A stretch of 64,000 bases of DNA, from NCBI GenBank assembly GCA_013214025.1, contig JABSRN010000010.1, positions 24,030 to 88,029 of the forward strand, in the 5' to 3' direction. This DNA is from Polyangiaceae bacterium (GTDB lineage: Bacteria > Myxococcota_A > Polyangia > Polyangiales > Polyangiaceae). Position numbers and translations under genes: made by a program. Below are positions 20,944 to 30,929 of this stretch, piece after piece (positions within the stretch are counted from its first letter, which is position 1; every line of letters starts with the position of its first letter). The notes under the pieces were generated by a model. The model searched no databases. It saw nothing but the letters and a program-made list of their open reading frames with translations, and was not told the DNA's origin.

Positions 20944-21672
20944 CTAACGTCGGCAGTGCATGAAACGTTCGACGTTGCCCTTGGGGCCGGCAATCTTTGA
21001 GTCCGCCTCGGCGATGATCTCGAAACCGGCTTTGCTGAACAATTCACGCGTGTTCGCCAGGATTTCGTCCCGTACGGGACCTACGGGAATCACCCCTTTG
21101 TATCGGCTCGCGATCTCGCGGCCGGCTTCGAACTGGGGTTTCACCATGGCGAGCAGCTGCCCATCGGGCTCGATGAAACTCGCGATGGGCCCCAGCAATT
21201 TGTCGAGACTGATGAATGACGCGTCCACCACCACCCAGTCGATGGGGTAGTCGAAATGATCGGCCTCCAACAACCGGGCGTTCGTTCCGTCCATCACCAC
21301 GACGCGCTCATCTTGGGAAATCTTCGGGTTCAACTGACCGCGCCCGACATCGACGGCGTAAACTTTGCTGGCGCCGTGTTGCAGCAAACAGTCCGTAAAG
21401 CCCCCAGTAGAAGCCCCTACGTCCACGCAGATCTTGCCGCTGGGGTCGAGCCCCATGGTTTCGATAGCGCTCAGCAACTTGTCGCCGCCGCGGGAGACAA
21501 AGCGCTGCACGCCTATCAGCCGCAGTTTCATATCGCTGGGCAAAGACTGTCCGGCTTTCTCCAAGCGTTGATCCCCGGCGTAGGCCTGCCCCGCCATAAT
21601 CATTGCTTGGGCTTTGGCGCGCGAGGGAGCCAGGCCTTGATCGACGAGCAGTTGGTCAGCGCGAATCTTCAC
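20944..21672 (-). CDS. tlyA: TlyA family rRNA 2'-O-methyltransferase
   Basis: 242 residues. The N-terminal S4 RNA-binding domain (MKIRADQLLVDQGLAPSRAK, MIMAGQ) is followed by an FtsJ/RrmJ-type methyltransferase fold with the SAM site DVGASTGGFTDCLLQHGA. Further core blocks are YAVDVGRGQL, VVVDASFISL and VKPQFEAGR. In mycobacteria TlyA methylates C1409 of 16S and C1920 of 23S rRNA and makes ribosomes capreomycin-sensitive. The fold and length fit that family well. It is convergent with the M50 gene, and the start ATG is at 21672. Confidence 0.93.
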   Translation of the reverse strand: MKIRADQLLVDQGLAPSRAKAQAMIMAGQAYAGDQRLEKAGQSLPSDMKLRLIGVQRFVSRGGDKLLSAIETMGLDPSGKICVDVGASTGGFTDCLLQHGASKVYAVDVGRGQLNPKISQDERVVVMDGTNARLLEADHFDYPIDWVVVDASFISLDKLLGPIASFIEPDGQLLAMVKPQFEAGREIASRYKGVIPVGPVRDEILANTRELFSKAGFEIIAEADSKIAGPKGNVERFMHCRR

Positions 21673-21876
21673 GACCGCATCGCAGCATGTTCAGAGGCGG
21701 GGCGCTAATGGCGTCACCGCGCTTAGCGAACAACCGACAATTCCCGCAAACTTCGCGCTTGCTGCGCCGCGTTGTCCAGATACTTGCGGATCTCGTATTA
21801 GGTGCGGCAGCATTGGTTTCGAGATTGCCGGCGCGTGTGGTTTCCACCGGAATGCGCCTTTCAGGAGAATAGAATA

Positions 21877-22758
21877 ATGAAGTTAAATTTCCCCCGCGTA
21901 TCAGCAGCTCTGGCGAGTGCCATTTCCCTATTTGTTTTTGTCGGCGTTGCTAACGCTCAGGACGAAGACGGCATGGAGGCCGAAGGCTCAGCCTCCGCAG
22001 AATTCGGTGGTGATACCGAAGCTGAAGCCGACGTGGAAGAAGAAGTAGCCGAGCCCCCGGCAGCGGCGGTCGGCATGTCCCTACCCAGCGGCGGCGGCGG
22101 CGGCGGCGGAGGCGGCGATGCCCCCTCCGGCGATTCGGACCACTCCCAGGTAGTCGGAAGTTTTGGTGTCGGTTACCTCGGCCGCCGTACGGTCGGCACC
22201 GGCACTGGCTTGCTCACTCCGGCTGGAGACGTCCCGGTTGAGGCCCTGCAAGCGCCTGTCATCGGTGTCAGGTACTGGATGGATGACGGGATGGGAATCG
22301 ATGTTGGTATCGGTATCTTGATGAGTGGTGGCACTACTGAGCAAACGACTGCTGGCGTCTCGATCCCTGATGCGGAGCAGCCCGCAAGGTCGGGATTCCT
22401 CCTCCACGGTGGCGTTCCCCTCAACCTGTCGGAGTACGAGCACTTTAACTTTCAGCTCGTGCCCGAGCTCAACGTAGGTTTTGCGAGCTATGACGCTGAC
22501 GGCGCCGGTGATGGCAGCGGAATGCATTTCGACGTGGGTGCCCGGGTCGGTGCAGAAGTCCACTTCGGATTCATCGAAGGCCTTGAGCGCCTGTCTCTCC
22601 AAGCCGGTGTGGGTATGGCCATGAACTACGACACGACCACGTGGGAGGCCGACGGCGGTGACGAGATCACCAGCAGTGCATGGAACTTGGGTACCAATTC
22701 CGGGACTAACCCCTGGAATATATTCACGAGCAACGTCGCTGCCCTTTATTACTTCTAG
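21877..22758 (+). CDS. Outer-membrane beta-barrel protein, unknown specificity
   Basis: 293 residues. A signal peptide ends at VANAQ (about residue 25). Next come an acidic stretch (DEDGMEAEGSASAEFGGDTE) and a run of seven Gly residues encoded by a GGC microsatellite. The remaining 200 residues alternate hydrophobic and polar in beta strands (VVGSFGVGYLGRRTV, GIDVGIGILMSGG, FNFQLVPELNVGFASYD) and end in an aromatic residue (NVAALYYF), the usual outer-membrane insertion signal. The ATG at 21877 has an upstream AGGAGAA. A lipoprotein gene follows after 41 bases. Specific function is not recognisable. Confidence 0.75.
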   Translation: MKLNFPRVSAALASAISLFVFVGVANAQDEDGMEAEGSASAEFGGDTEAEADVEEEVAEPPAAAVGMSLPSGGGGGGGGGDAPSGDSDHSQVVGSFGVGYLGRRTVGTGTGLLTPAGDVPVEALQAPVIGVRYWMDDGMGIDVGIGILMSGGTTEQTTAGVSIPDAEQPARSGFLLHGGVPLNLSEYEHFNFQLVPELNVGFASYDADGAGDGSGMHFDVGARVGAEVHFGFIEGLERLSLQAGVGMAMNYDTTTWEADGGDEITSSAWNLGTNSGTNPWNIFTSNVAALYYF

Positions 22759-22799
22759 GCACCTTGTCAAAACGGAATAGCGGATTCAGACTGGGAACC

Positions 22800-23456
22800 A
22801 TGCTTATGCGACAAAATGTACTCGGGCTTGGGTCCGCTAAACTGTTGGGCGGTCTTGCGCTGCTGGGTAGCTGCGCGCTGCTCACGGGCTGCGAAGGCGG
22901 TTCGGGGGCGGGCACTGCTGGCACCTCGGCGAACGAACAGGCCGTCATCGGCGGCGACCAGCAGGCAGAGACCAATTCGGAAACCCCGCCCCTTCCGGGC
23001 GCGACATCCCAGAGCGCTGATCAGTCTGGCGATGGGCCCGGCAACAACGGAAACGGGAACGGGAACGGCAACAACGGTAGCGACGATGGCTACGTCGGGG
23101 ATCTCGGTCAGACCGGCGCCGATGGCACCGTAGAGGAAGCCAGAATCGATCTTGAAGAGCAGCCATTGCCGGATAGCGAATCTCTGGCTGCCAGCTCGGA
23201 CTGCGCTCTGTTCTGTGAGTTGGATTGCTTCGAGATGGAAGGCTTCAGCTGCATGGAAATCTGTGGTCCTTGCGGCGAATTCTTGGCGCCAGCACGACAC
23301 TGCGTAGCTGGTGGCTGTCAGACAGGTGAAGACTGCGTAAGTGCTGACGAGGATGTGACCCGCTCCTTCAATCAGGCAATGGAATGCATGGGAAGCCGCA
23401 TGATGATGGCGATGGGGATTCCGGACGCTGAAATATACGATGAGTACAGCGACTAG
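22800..23456 (+). CDS. Lipoprotein with Asn/Gly repeats and Cys-rich domain
   Basis: 218 residues. The lipobox is LLTGC (Cys31 from the ATG at 22800; a second ATG at 22806 is possible). A disordered region includes an Asn-Gly repeat (NNGNGNGNGNNG) encoded by a GGAAAC/GGGAAC microsatellite at about 23043-23075. The C-terminal part has a compact Cys cluster (CALFCELDC, CMEICGPC, HCVAGGC) suggestive of a disulfide-stabilised mini-domain. A strong hairpin follows the gene. No family recognised. Confidence 0.75.
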   Translation: MLMRQNVLGLGSAKLLGGLALLGSCALLTGCEGGSGAGTAGTSANEQAVIGGDQQAETNSETPPLPGATSQSADQSGDGPGNNGNGNGNGNNGSDDGYVGDLGQTGADGTVEEARIDLEEQPLPDSESLAASSDCALFCELDCFEMEGFSCMEICGPCGEFLAPARHCVAGGCQTGEDCVSADEDVTRSFNQAMECMGSRMMMAMGIPDAEIYDEYSD

Positions 23457-23523
23457 AGCAACGGCGGGCCCCAGTAGCCCAAAGCGGACATAGAAGCTCG
23501 GCACCCACGGTTCCGAGCGGCGA

Positions 23524-23547
23524 GATGGCCGCCGGTTGGCGGCCATC
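23524..23547. terminator. Strong hairpin after the lipoprotein gene
   Basis: Perfect 10-bp stem GATGGCCGCC/GGCGGCCATC with a GGTT loop. It is followed by GCCCGTTTGTTCG, a weak T-rich tail, so it may be an imperfect intrinsic terminator for the plus strand. It sits between the lipoprotein stop and comEC. Confidence 0.5.
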
Positions 23548-23597
23548 GCCCGTTTGTTCGTCGTATAGCCGGCGCAATCTGAGCTGCGCGGGGTGGC

Positions 23598-26090
23598 GTG
23601 GCGGTTGCACTAGCAGCTGGCATGGGCACTTCGCGTCTGTGGGTCGATCCCTTGCTGCTGGTGGCCATCGCCGGTGCTCTCGGCTCCCTCACGGTTACGG
23701 CCCCGCTAGCCGCCACAATCACGGCGGGGCTCGCGGCCTGCTGGTTGGGTCGGCGCACGTCCACGGTCGTGCTGGTCTTGGGTTTGCTTTGTTTTGTCGT
23801 CACAGCCTGGCGCGCCCAGTCTCGTGTTGACGACTTTCAAGACAGCTGGATGGCGGTGCGAGAAATTCTCGGCGAACCCCGGCGTTGTGCGGCCCGGGCC
23901 ACGATTCTGCGCTCCCCGGTATTGCGCGGTGGCAGCATGGTGTTGCAGGCGAGTCTGACGGATATCGACTGCGAGGGTCGTGTGCTTCCCGACGGACTGC
24001 GGGCGCGGCTCTACGGTGGCTCGCCGGATCTGCATCGAGGAGACGTGCTCGACATCGTCGCCCAGCTCGGCCCGCTGCGCCTATTTCGTAATGTAGATTT
24101 GCTCAGTCCGATGCCCGGGGCCGCTCGTCGCGCCGCGGCTCTCAGTGGCGGCATGTTGAGTGCCACGGTGTTGTCCCGGGGCACGTCCTTTCGCTCGAGC
24201 ATCGATCGGGCACGCCATCATGTTCGGCGCCGCATCCAAAAGACGTTTTCTCCCCCGGCCATACCGCTGGCTCGGGCATTGGTTCTCGGTGAGGAGGATC
24301 TAGATCCGTCGGACGCAGAGGCATTTCGAAAAAGCGGCTTGGCACATCTATTGGCGGTAAGCGGCACCCACCTGGTCTTCGCGGTCGTCGCTCTGGTGAC
24401 GGCGCTCAATGCGTTGCTTGTGCGGATCGAGTTCTTAGCGTCGCGCGTTCTGGTCTTGCAGCTCACAGCGCCGTTCGGAGCGGCCCTCGCGTTGCTGTAC
24501 GCGGACTTCGCGGGGGGCAGCGGCTCAGCATGGCGCGCCGCCTGGATGCTCGCCTTCGGGTATGGCTTGCGGGCCTTGGGTCGTGAGGCGCGTCCGGGGC
24601 ATTGTCTCGGTGCCTCGATCGCTCTGGGACTGATCGTCGATCCGCTGTTGGGGTTCGATATTTCTTTCGCCCTGTCTATGGCGGCAACCATCGGCTTGGT
24701 GGTGGTCGGCCGTCCCTTGGCGGCTCGTTGCGCCGGTATCGAAAATCCCAGCCTAAAGTTCTTGAGTACGGCGGCGATCGCGACGGTCAGTTCCATGCTG
24801 CTGTGCGCGCCGCTGCTGGCGGTGATGTCGACGGATCTGACACTGGTGGGCGTGGTCGCGAACGTGATCGCCGGGCCCTTCGGCGAGGTCGTAGCGCTCC
24901 CGCTGTGTCTCTTGCACATGGGCCTGCAGTGGTGCCCGAGCCTGGAGCGTGGGGTTGCGCTGGTCGCCTCCGGAGCCTTGGTTGTCGTAGGGCAATTGGC
25001 GGAGCAGTGCGCCAGTTACGACTTTGCGAACATTCCTGTCCCCGCTCCCTCTCGTTGGCACCTGAGTCTGCTGTTCTTGGGCGGTCTGTTGCAGCTACTG
25101 CCGTCCCTAGGCTGCGCGAGGGGCACTGGGCTGGTGAGGACCACTGGGCAAGTAGGGGGTCTTGGGCGAGTACGGGAAGCCGCACGCGTTTGTCCACCGC
25201 GCATGTTTCGGTCCGTGGCGGCGGCGGTGACGTGCTTGGCGCTGCTCGGGGTAGAGCAGACCCAGCGCTCGTACGGGCGGGGCGTACCGGGGCAATTGCG
25301 TATTAGTGTGTTGGACATCGGACAGGGCGACAGCACTCTCATCGACTTGCCCGACGGGCGCTTGATGCTGATTGACGGTGGGGGCTTCGTTGGCAGTCCG
25401 GTAGATCCCGGAAAATCGGTCCTGTTGCCGGTGCTGCGCGCCAGGCGTCGTCGTCGGGTGGATATCGTCGTGCTCTCCCATCCTCATCCGGATCACTTCA
25501 CTGGGCTCGCGTCCGCTGTCCCCAAGATCGAGGTCGGCGAGTTTTGGGACACCGGGCAAGGGGCGGCCGAAGGCGCCGGCCCCATCTATGCGTCGCTTCT
25601 GGCAGGCCTCCGCGCGCGTGCCGTGCCCATCCGGGGCCCCGCCGAGCTGTGTGGAAACAGCCAACTCGGCGGGGGCATCACGGTTCTGGGGCCGTGCCCA
25701 GGCTTTGAGCCCCACATCAACGCCAACGACAATTCATTCGTGCTGCAACTGACGGACGGCACCCAACGAGCCTTGCTTACCGGTGATGCAGAAGCGGAAC
25801 AGGAGGCTGAGCTGCTCAAGCGATACGGCAGCGGCCTTCGGTCTACGTTTCTCAAGGTCGGTCACCACGGCAGCCGTACGTCAACGTCGCCGGAGTTTCT
25901 GGCTGCGGTGGCCCCAACCCTGGCCACCGTGTCGTCAGGCGTGCGAAATCGTTACGGCCATCCGCACCCGAATACGCTGGCCACATTGGAGGCGGGGCGA
26001 GTGAGTGTGCTTCGTACCGACCAGCTCGGGGGTATTGCCTGGTCTTCGGCAGAAAGGACCACCCATGTGGCTAGCTGGGCAGGCCTCTAG
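23598..26090 (+). CDS. comEC: ComEC/Rec2 DNA-uptake channel protein
   Basis: 830 residues, the usual size for a three-part ComEC. It has N-terminal membrane helices with an OB-like soluble segment, the Competence domain ([36 protein letters not shown]), and a C-terminal metallo-beta-lactamase domain ([52 protein letters not shown]). The MBL metal-site residues are retained, so the nuclease-like domain is probably active. The protein carries single-stranded DNA across the inner membrane during natural transformation. The start is a GTG at 23598. No other competence gene is adjacent, though cinA is nearby. Confidence 0.93.
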   Translation: MAVALAAGMGTSRLWVDPLLLVAIAGALGSLTVTAPLAATITAGLAACWLGRRTSTVVLVLGLLCFVVTAWRAQSRVDDFQDSWMAVREILGEPRRCAARATILRSPVLRGGSMVLQASLTDIDCEGRVLPDGLRARLYGGSPDLHRGDVLDIVAQLGPLRLFRNVDLLSPMPGAARRAAALSGGMLSATVLSRGTSFRSSIDRARHHVRRRIQKTFSPPAIPLARALVLGEEDLDPSDAEAFRKSGLAHLLAVSGTHLVFAVVALVTALNALLVRIEFLASRVLVLQLTAPFGAALALLYADFAGGSGSAWRAAWMLAFGYGLRALGREARPGHCLGASIALGLIVDPLLGFDISFALSMAATIGLVVVGRPLAARCAGIENPSLKFLSTAAIATVSSMLLCAPLLAVMSTDLTLVGVVANVIAGPFGEVVALPLCLLHMGLQWCPSLERGVALVASGALVVVGQLAEQCASYDFANIPVPAPSRWHLSLLFLGGLLQLLPSLGCARGTGLVRTTGQVGGLGRVREAARVCPPRMFRSVAAAVTCLALLGVEQTQRSYGRGVPGQLRISVLDIGQGDSTLIDLPDGRLMLIDGGGFVGSPVDPGKSVLLPVLRARRRRRVDIVVLSHPHPDHFTGLASAVPKIEVGEFWDTGQGAAEGAGPIYASLLAGLRARAVPIRGPAELCGNSQLGGGITVLGPCPGFEPHINANDNSFVLQLTDGTQRALLTGDAEAEQEAELLKRYGSGLRSTFLKVGHHGSRTSTSPEFLAAVAPTLATVSSGVRNRYGHPHPNTLATLEAGRVSVLRTDQLGGIAWSSAERTTHVASWAGL

Positions 26091-26221
26091 ACTTGCAGGG
26101 GGCATGGAATCTTCGGTCACAGCACGCGCCGTCAGCACATCAACGAGGCCCTGGGTGCGGGTCTGGGCGTCCGGGGAACAGCTGGGGCGATCCAAGGTCT
26201 AGACCGCGCTATGCTCCCCCC

Positions 26222-26896
26222 ATGAACGAACGCCCGTCTGACCGCCCCGGGGTTTCTTCCGGCGATGTTTCCTCAGACGACGCTGCCGCTAGCGATGGGG
26301 CCGGGGTCGCTGGGGCCAGGGTGAGCCCCAGCGGCAGACCCAGCGATCCGGTGGCACCGTTGCCCTCCCTGGAGGTCCTGCTGGGGCGCGATCAAATCTC
26401 CGCGAAGGTGGCCGAGCTGGGTCGGCGGATCGCGGACGATTACGACGGCAAGCCGTTGGTGCTGCTCTGTGTGTTGAAGGGCAGCTTCATTTTCGCCGCC
26501 GACTTGGCGCGCTGCATCCCTCTGCCGCTGCGCGTCGAGTTCCTAGGCGTGAAGAGCTACGGCAATGATTCGGCGAGTAGTGGAGCCGTGCAAATAACCC
26601 AGGATCTGACCCGCCCCATTGAGAACGACCACGTGTTGTTAGTCGAGGACATCATCGACACGGGACTCACCGCTCACTTCTTGCTTGAGCTGGTAAGTGC
26701 GCGGCGACCCAAGAGCGTTCGATTGTGTTCCTTGCTGCACAAACCCAGCCGCCAGGAGAAGAGCGTGTTCATCGACTATCTGGGCTTCACCATCGACGAC
26801 TATTTCGTTGTGGGTTACGGATTGGACTACGCGCAGACCTATCGCAATCTGCCGGACATCTGCATCCTGCCGCCGTCATTGATCAACGACGAGTAG
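26222..26896 (+). CDS. hpt: Hypoxanthine phosphoribosyltransferase
   Basis: 224 residues. Converts hypoxanthine (and guanine) with PRPP to IMP or GMP in purine salvage. The PRPP-binding motif is [13 protein letters not shown]; other blocks are [28 protein letters not shown], and [20 protein letters not shown] near the C-terminus. Compared with the usual 180 residues it has an extra 40-residue Ser/Asp/Pro-rich N-terminus from the ATG at 26222, which looks disordered. The actual start could be further in, but no better start codon is seen. Confidence 0.92.
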   Translation: MNERPSDRPGVSSGDVSSDDAAASDGAGVAGARVSPSGRPSDPVAPLPSLEVLLGRDQISAKVAELGRRIADDYDGKPLVLLCVLKGSFIFAADLARCIPLPLRVEFLGVKSYGNDSASSGAVQITQDLTRPIENDHVLLVEDIIDTGLTAHFLLELVSARRPKSVRLCSLLHKPSRQEKSVFIDYLGFTIDDYFVVGYGLDYAQTYRNLPDICILPPSLINDE

Positions 26897-26968
26897 TCGC
26901 CAGTAGCGTCGATCGCGCTCTCGTTTGACCTGTGCGGTCTTGTCCGGGGCCGTCTATTTCTGGACCGT

Positions 26969-28471
26969 CTAGTCGTGCCTCGCCGGTTCCACGCTTCCGG
27001 CGTCTTCCGCGTTGCCTAACTCGGTCGCGTTGCCTGACTCAACCGCGCCGTCTGCTCCTGAACTGGTCAGCTCTGTGGCAGAGTTAGCGGTCGGTATCTG
27101 TCCCGAGCGTACTGGAACATCCCCCCGTAGCCGTGCCAGACGCTCTCCAATAGCCGCCTCTAAGCCCTGCTTCGACGGAGTGTAAAATCGTGAACCCACC
27201 AAATCGTCCGGCAAGTAGGTTTCGCCTCGCACGTGATTGCCGGGCTGATCATGGGGGTACTGGTAACCCTGCCCGTAGCCTTCGTTTTTCATTAGCGCGG
27301 TAGGCGCATTGCGCAGTTTCTTCGGCACGGGCAGCGCCCCGTGCTCTGCGATGGCGGCTCGGGCGGCGGTGAAGGCCTTCCCCACCGCGCCGGATTTTGG
27401 GCAGGCCGCCAAGTAAAGGCAGGCATTGGCGATAGGATATAGGCCTTCTGGCATGCCCAATCGTCGGAAGGCGGCGTCGGCGTTGACGGCTACATCGAGG
27501 GCGCGGGGATCCGCACAGCCGACGTCTTCGCTGGCAAAAATAATCAAGCGTCGCAGCAGGAACATCGGATCGTCGCCGGCGTCGATCATGCGCATGAGCC
27601 AGTAGATGGCGGCGTCAGGATCGCTTCCGCGCATGGATTTGATCAGCGCGCTCACCACATTGTAGTGCTCGTCGCCGCTCTTGTCGTAGAGCAACGTTCG
27701 CTCCTCGGCCGCTCGTTCCAGCAGAGTCTTGCTGAGGGCGACCCCGTCTCGGCGGGCTAGATCGGCTGAGGCTTCGAACACACCGAGAGCTCGGCGGGCA
27801 TCTCCGTTGGCGCTGAGAGCGATCTGTTCAAGCACCGAGTCGTCCAGCTTCACCCCCATGGCGTCCAGGCCGTGTGTCGGATCACTCGCGGCGCGCTGGA
27901 GCAACTGGACCAATGTATTCTCGCTCAACGGCTCCAGGCGAAACACCTTACATCGCGAGAGCACCGCCGCATTGACGGCGAAGGAGGGGTTCTCCGTGGT
28001 AGCGCCAATGAGCGTGACCGTGCCGCGCTCTACATGGGGCAAGAAGGCGTCCTGCTGGGCCTTGTTGAAGCGATGAATTTCGTCGACAAAAAGAATAGTG
28101 CCGACGCCTTGGTAGTTGCGCCGCTCTTCCGCTCGTTTCAGGATGGCCCGGAGATCAGCCACCCCTCCGAGCACAGCACTGAAGGCCTCGTACTCAGACT
28201 TGGTCGCCTCGCTGATCACGGCGGCGAGGGTTGTCTTACCGGAACCCGGCGGCCCCCACAGAATCATCGACGGCACGCGATCGTCTTCGATGGCTCGTTG
28301 GAGCAGGCGACCCGGACCGAGCAGTTGCGCTTGACCGAGCACGTCAATCAGTTGTTTTGGCCGCATGCGTTCGGCCAAAGGCGCGGGCGGTCCCCCCAGG
28401 CGGCCTGCGCGGTTGGCGGCCCCTAGCAGCGTGCCTTGTTGGCTCGGATCGGGATCTTTGTGACGGGCCAT
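26969..28471 (-). CDS. rarA: Replication-associated recombination ATPase RarA (MgsA)
   Basis: 500 residues. AAA+ ATPase related to RuvB and clamp loaders, acting at stalled forks with SSB. Motifs: Walker A GPPGSGKTT, Walker B FVDEIHRFNKAQQDAFLP, sensor 1 IGATTENPSF, and the C-terminal RarA block YPHDQPGNHVRGETYLPDDL. It ends with a non-conserved Ser/Thr/Glu-rich tail of about 50 residues, so it is longer than the usual 440. The ATG at 28471 is 5 bases beyond the yggS stop, making it the last gene of a four-gene minus-strand set. Confidence 0.94.
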   Translation of the reverse strand: MARHKDPDPSQQGTLLGAANRAGRLGGPPAPLAERMRPKQLIDVLGQAQLLGPGRLLQRAIEDDRVPSMILWGPPGSGKTTLAAVISEATKSEYEAFSAVLGGVADLRAILKRAEERRNYQGVGTILFVDEIHRFNKAQQDAFLPHVERGTVTLIGATTENPSFAVNAAVLSRCKVFRLEPLSENTLVQLLQRAASDPTHGLDAMGVKLDDSVLEQIALSANGDARRALGVFEASADLARRDGVALSKTLLERAAEERTLLYDKSGDEHYNVVSALIKSMRGSDPDAAIYWLMRMIDAGDDPMFLLRRLIIFASEDVGCADPRALDVAVNADAAFRRLGMPEGLYPIANACLYLAACPKSGAVGKAFTAARAAIAEHGALPVPKKLRNAPTALMKNEGYGQGYQYPHDQPGNHVRGETYLPDDLVGSRFYTPSKQGLEAAIGERLARLRGDVPVRSGQIPTANSATELTSSGADGAVESGNATELGNAEDAGSVEPARHD

Positions 28472-28475
28472 TCGC

Positions 28476-29159
28476 TCAGCGCTCCCCAAATATCGCGCTA
28501 CCGATCCTGACCCAGGTGGCGCCAGCGGCGATAGCGACTTCGAGATCTCGACTCATGCCGATGCTCAGTTCCGGCAAAGTCTCCACGCCGCCGTGCTCGT
28601 CTCGCAAATCACGAAGCCGGTCGAACTGCGGTCGGGCCGCCTGTGGATCCTCAGCGCGTGGGGGTACCGTCATCAGCCCACACAGGGATAGCTGCGACGA
28701 ATTCTCGGCCGCGCGCAAGATAGCTCCGAGTTCGTCGGGGCGGCAGCCGCTCTTGGAGTCTTCTCCGCTCACGTTGACTTCCACCATGGCGCGCAGCAGG
28801 CGGTCGCGCGGACTCGTCTCCAGGCGTTGCAACAGAGTTTCGGTCAGGCGCAGCGAATCGACCGTGTGCAGCGAATCGATCCAGCCGCTGATGTACTTGA
28901 TCTTGTTTCGCTGCAGCTGGCCGATCATGTGCCACCGCAGATCCTTTAGATCCTCCAGTGCTTCCTGTTTTTCACGGAGCTCTTGAACGTAGTTCTCGCC
29001 GAAATCTCGCTGGCCCGCCTCATAGGCTGCGCGAATATCACCGGCCGGTTTTCGCTTGGAGACGGCGAGCAATTTCACGCAGCCTTCCGGGCGCCCGGCA
29101 GTCTCCGTGGCATCGCTGATTCGTTTCCGGACGCTGGAGAGTCGTTCGGAGAGGTTCAT
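28476..29159 (-). CDS. YggS/PLPBP family pyridoxal-phosphate homeostasis protein
   Basis: 227 residues. Small single-domain protein of the alanine-racemase N-terminal fold that binds PLP without known enzyme activity and keeps B6 vitamers balanced. Motifs: LLAVSKRKPA with the PLP lysine, FGENYVQEL, LRWHMIGQLQRNK, VNVSGEDSKSG, GLMTVPP and LSIGMSRDLEVAIAAGATWVR. The ATG at 29159 overlaps the upstream stop (ATGA). The gene lies between a lipoprotein gene and rarA. Confidence 0.94.
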   Translation of the reverse strand: MNLSERLSSVRKRISDATETAGRPEGCVKLLAVSKRKPAGDIRAAYEAGQRDFGENYVQELREKQEALEDLKDLRWHMIGQLQRNKIKYISGWIDSLHTVDSLRLTETLLQRLETSPRDRLLRAMVEVNVSGEDSKSGCRPDELGAILRAAENSSQLSLCGLMTVPPRAEDPQAARPQFDRLRDLRDEHGGVETLPELSIGMSRDLEVAIAAGATWVRIGSAIFGER

Positions 29160-29731
29160 GGCGAGACCACGCGCTCCAGCAGCAAACGACTGCGACGAAG
29201 CTGTCCAGACTTCGAATGGCTCACTCGCAAGTCGCCGCTCAAGGCGGAGTCCTTCGCCGTCAACAGCAACCACCCGGCGAATCCGTCGTCGCCGGGTGCC
29301 GGGGACAGCCGGGCCCGTAGACTGGTGTCGTCCGCCTCGCCCTGCAACCGCAGTGCGCCAAGGGCTCCCGTGACGGCACCACTCAGCTCGCCTGAGGCGG
29401 AGACGCTCAGTTCGATCTCTCCCTTGCCGATGCCGTCGTCACTTTTACGCCACGCCCTTTGAGCGTGAGGTTTTGGCACCTCGGTCGTTTCTTGTTCGGA
29501 CTCGAAGTGCCCGCGCCACTTGCCAGCGGTATCGACAGACGGAGGGTTCGGCGCGACGGCTGCGCTGGCGGAACCGGACGCAGCACTCGGCGTGACAGCA
29601 TTCGCATTTTCTTTTTGTTTGGGGGCGTCGTTACAACCCGTGGGGACGACGAGCAAAGCAATTAGACAAAACAGAGAGATCGGCGTCGGGAACGGTCCGT
29701 AGGCGGCTAACACATTAGCTGTGCATGGCAT
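29156..29731 (-). CDS. Small lipoprotein of unknown function
   Basis: 191 residues. The lipobox is VPTGC (Cys33). An Ala/Ser/Pro-rich linker leads to a beta-rich domain starting GKWRGHFESEQETTEVP and continuing with alternating strands (GEIELSVSASGELSGAVTGA, ALSGDLRVSHSKS), a pattern like small beta-barrel lipid or ligand-binding folds. It sits 7 bases after the SctQ-like gene and overlaps yggS by four bases. No family recognised. Confidence 0.7.
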   Translation of the reverse strand: MPCTANVLAAYGPFPTPISLFCLIALLVVPTGCNDAPKQKENANAVTPSAASGSASAAVAPNPPSVDTAGKWRGHFESEQETTEVPKPHAQRAWRKSDDGIGKGEIELSVSASGELSGAVTGALGALRLQGEADDTSLRARLSPAPGDDGFAGWLLLTAKDSALSGDLRVSHSKSGQLRRSRLLLERVVSP

Positions 29732-29738
29732 GCGCCGT

Positions 29739-30809
29739 TCAGTCCGGCTCGCTGGAAAGTTCGGTGATGCGCACGCCGATTTCTCCGTCGACGTTCACTA
29801 GTTCTCCTCGCGCGACGCTGACGCCGGACACGCTCAAGTTGACGGCGGAGCCCACGGGCTGTCCGCTTTTCACGACGTCTCCGGGCGCCAATCGGGACCA
29901 CTCGGCTGCCGTCATGCTGACCGCCCCGAGTTCCAGCCGAACCACCACAGGTGCGTTCTGTATTACCGTATCGAGTGATTCGCTTTTCATGGGGGAGCTG
30001 CCATCCAGGGCTAGGGCTACAGTCTGTGTTCCTAACACGAGGCCGGTGCTCGCAAAATCGAGCTGGAACCCGCGCTCTTCGTCGGGGCTCCCGAGGGCAC
30101 AAATGCCGCTGATCGGAGCGAGTTGAGTGATTCGGCACGCAGCCTCGGGATCGAGAAAAAGGCAGTCGCCTGTCCGCAGCGTGGAGAGTTCCGCCAGACT
30201 GGTGGTGGCGAGCCCGGCGATCAACTGAAGTTGAATCGGGAGGCTGCTGCGGGACCAGGTAGAAGGTGCAACCGTGGGGAGAGGGCTGGCCGTGTTTTGT
30301 CTGTAGTCGATCAGCGGCAGCTGCAGTGCTGCCCAATAGCTTTGCTTCCCTGTGCGCACGTGGACTTCTAACCAGAGGGGAGACACCAGCCGGGGCACAT
30401 CGAGGGCCAGTCGCAGGCCGCAGCTCCGGGCGAGGCAGATCAGGATGCCTGCCCACGCGCCGCTGAGATTCGGCTCCAAGGCGGCTCCAGGCAGGGGCGG
30501 TGGGAGCGGGCGTTTGAGCAGAAGGGAGCTAGCGGCTGCCACCAAATCGGGCTCGGCTAACAATCGAATTTGTGCGTCGCCCTGGCCGCCCGTGAAGCCG
30601 AGCTCAATGGCGCGACCGGCTTGGTGGGGGGCGGGTCCCATCACACGTTCAGTGCTCAGGCTGATGTGGCTGCCTAGGAGCTCTTTGGCGGCGCTCTCGA
30701 TCCGCTCAAGGGTCGGCGACTGAAAGTGCCTGGCGAGATCTCCCCAGGCAGTAGCCGCGGCCCGGGATACGGGGGGTAGTCGGTCCCAGGGAAACTGCTC
30801 CGTCGCCAT
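29739..30809 (-). CDS. SpoA-domain protein, FliM/FliN or SctQ (YscQ) type
   Basis: 356 residues from the ATG at 30809. The C-terminal half has two SpoA-like segments: LPIQLQLIAGLATTSLAELS with LRTGDCLFLD (about residue 200), and VVVRLELGAVSMTAAEWSRL, APGDVV, GVSVARGELVNVDGEIGVRI (about 285-350). This layout matches the type III secretion C-ring protein SctQ. No other secretion or flagellar gene is in the window, so it is either an outlying member of a system encoded elsewhere or a repurposed SpoA protein. It heads a minus-strand set with a lipoprotein gene, yggS and rarA. Confidence 0.72.
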   Translation of the reverse strand: MATEQFPWDRLPPVSRAAATAWGDLARHFQSPTLERIESAAKELLGSHISLSTERVMGPAPHQAGRAIELGFTGGQGDAQIRLLAEPDLVAAASSLLLKRPLPPPLPGAALEPNLSGAWAGILICLARSCGLRLALDVPRLVSPLWLEVHVRTGKQSYWAALQLPLIDYRQNTASPLPTVAPSTWSRSSLPIQLQLIAGLATTSLAELSTLRTGDCLFLDPEAACRITQLAPISGICALGSPDEERGFQLDFASTGLVLGTQTVALALDGSSPMKSESLDTVIQNAPVVVRLELGAVSMTAAEWSRLAPGDVVKSGQPVGSAVNLSVSGVSVARGELVNVDGEIGVRITELSSEPD

Positions 30810-30929
30810 ACCGCCGCAAACTAGCAGGCGGCGGGCTCCCGAAGAAGGGCTGGATTTCGCGGAAATCCGGGGGATCGTGGGCAATTCTCAGGGCCCGTGG
30901 TAGGTTCAGCGTCCCGGAGGATTCGATTC

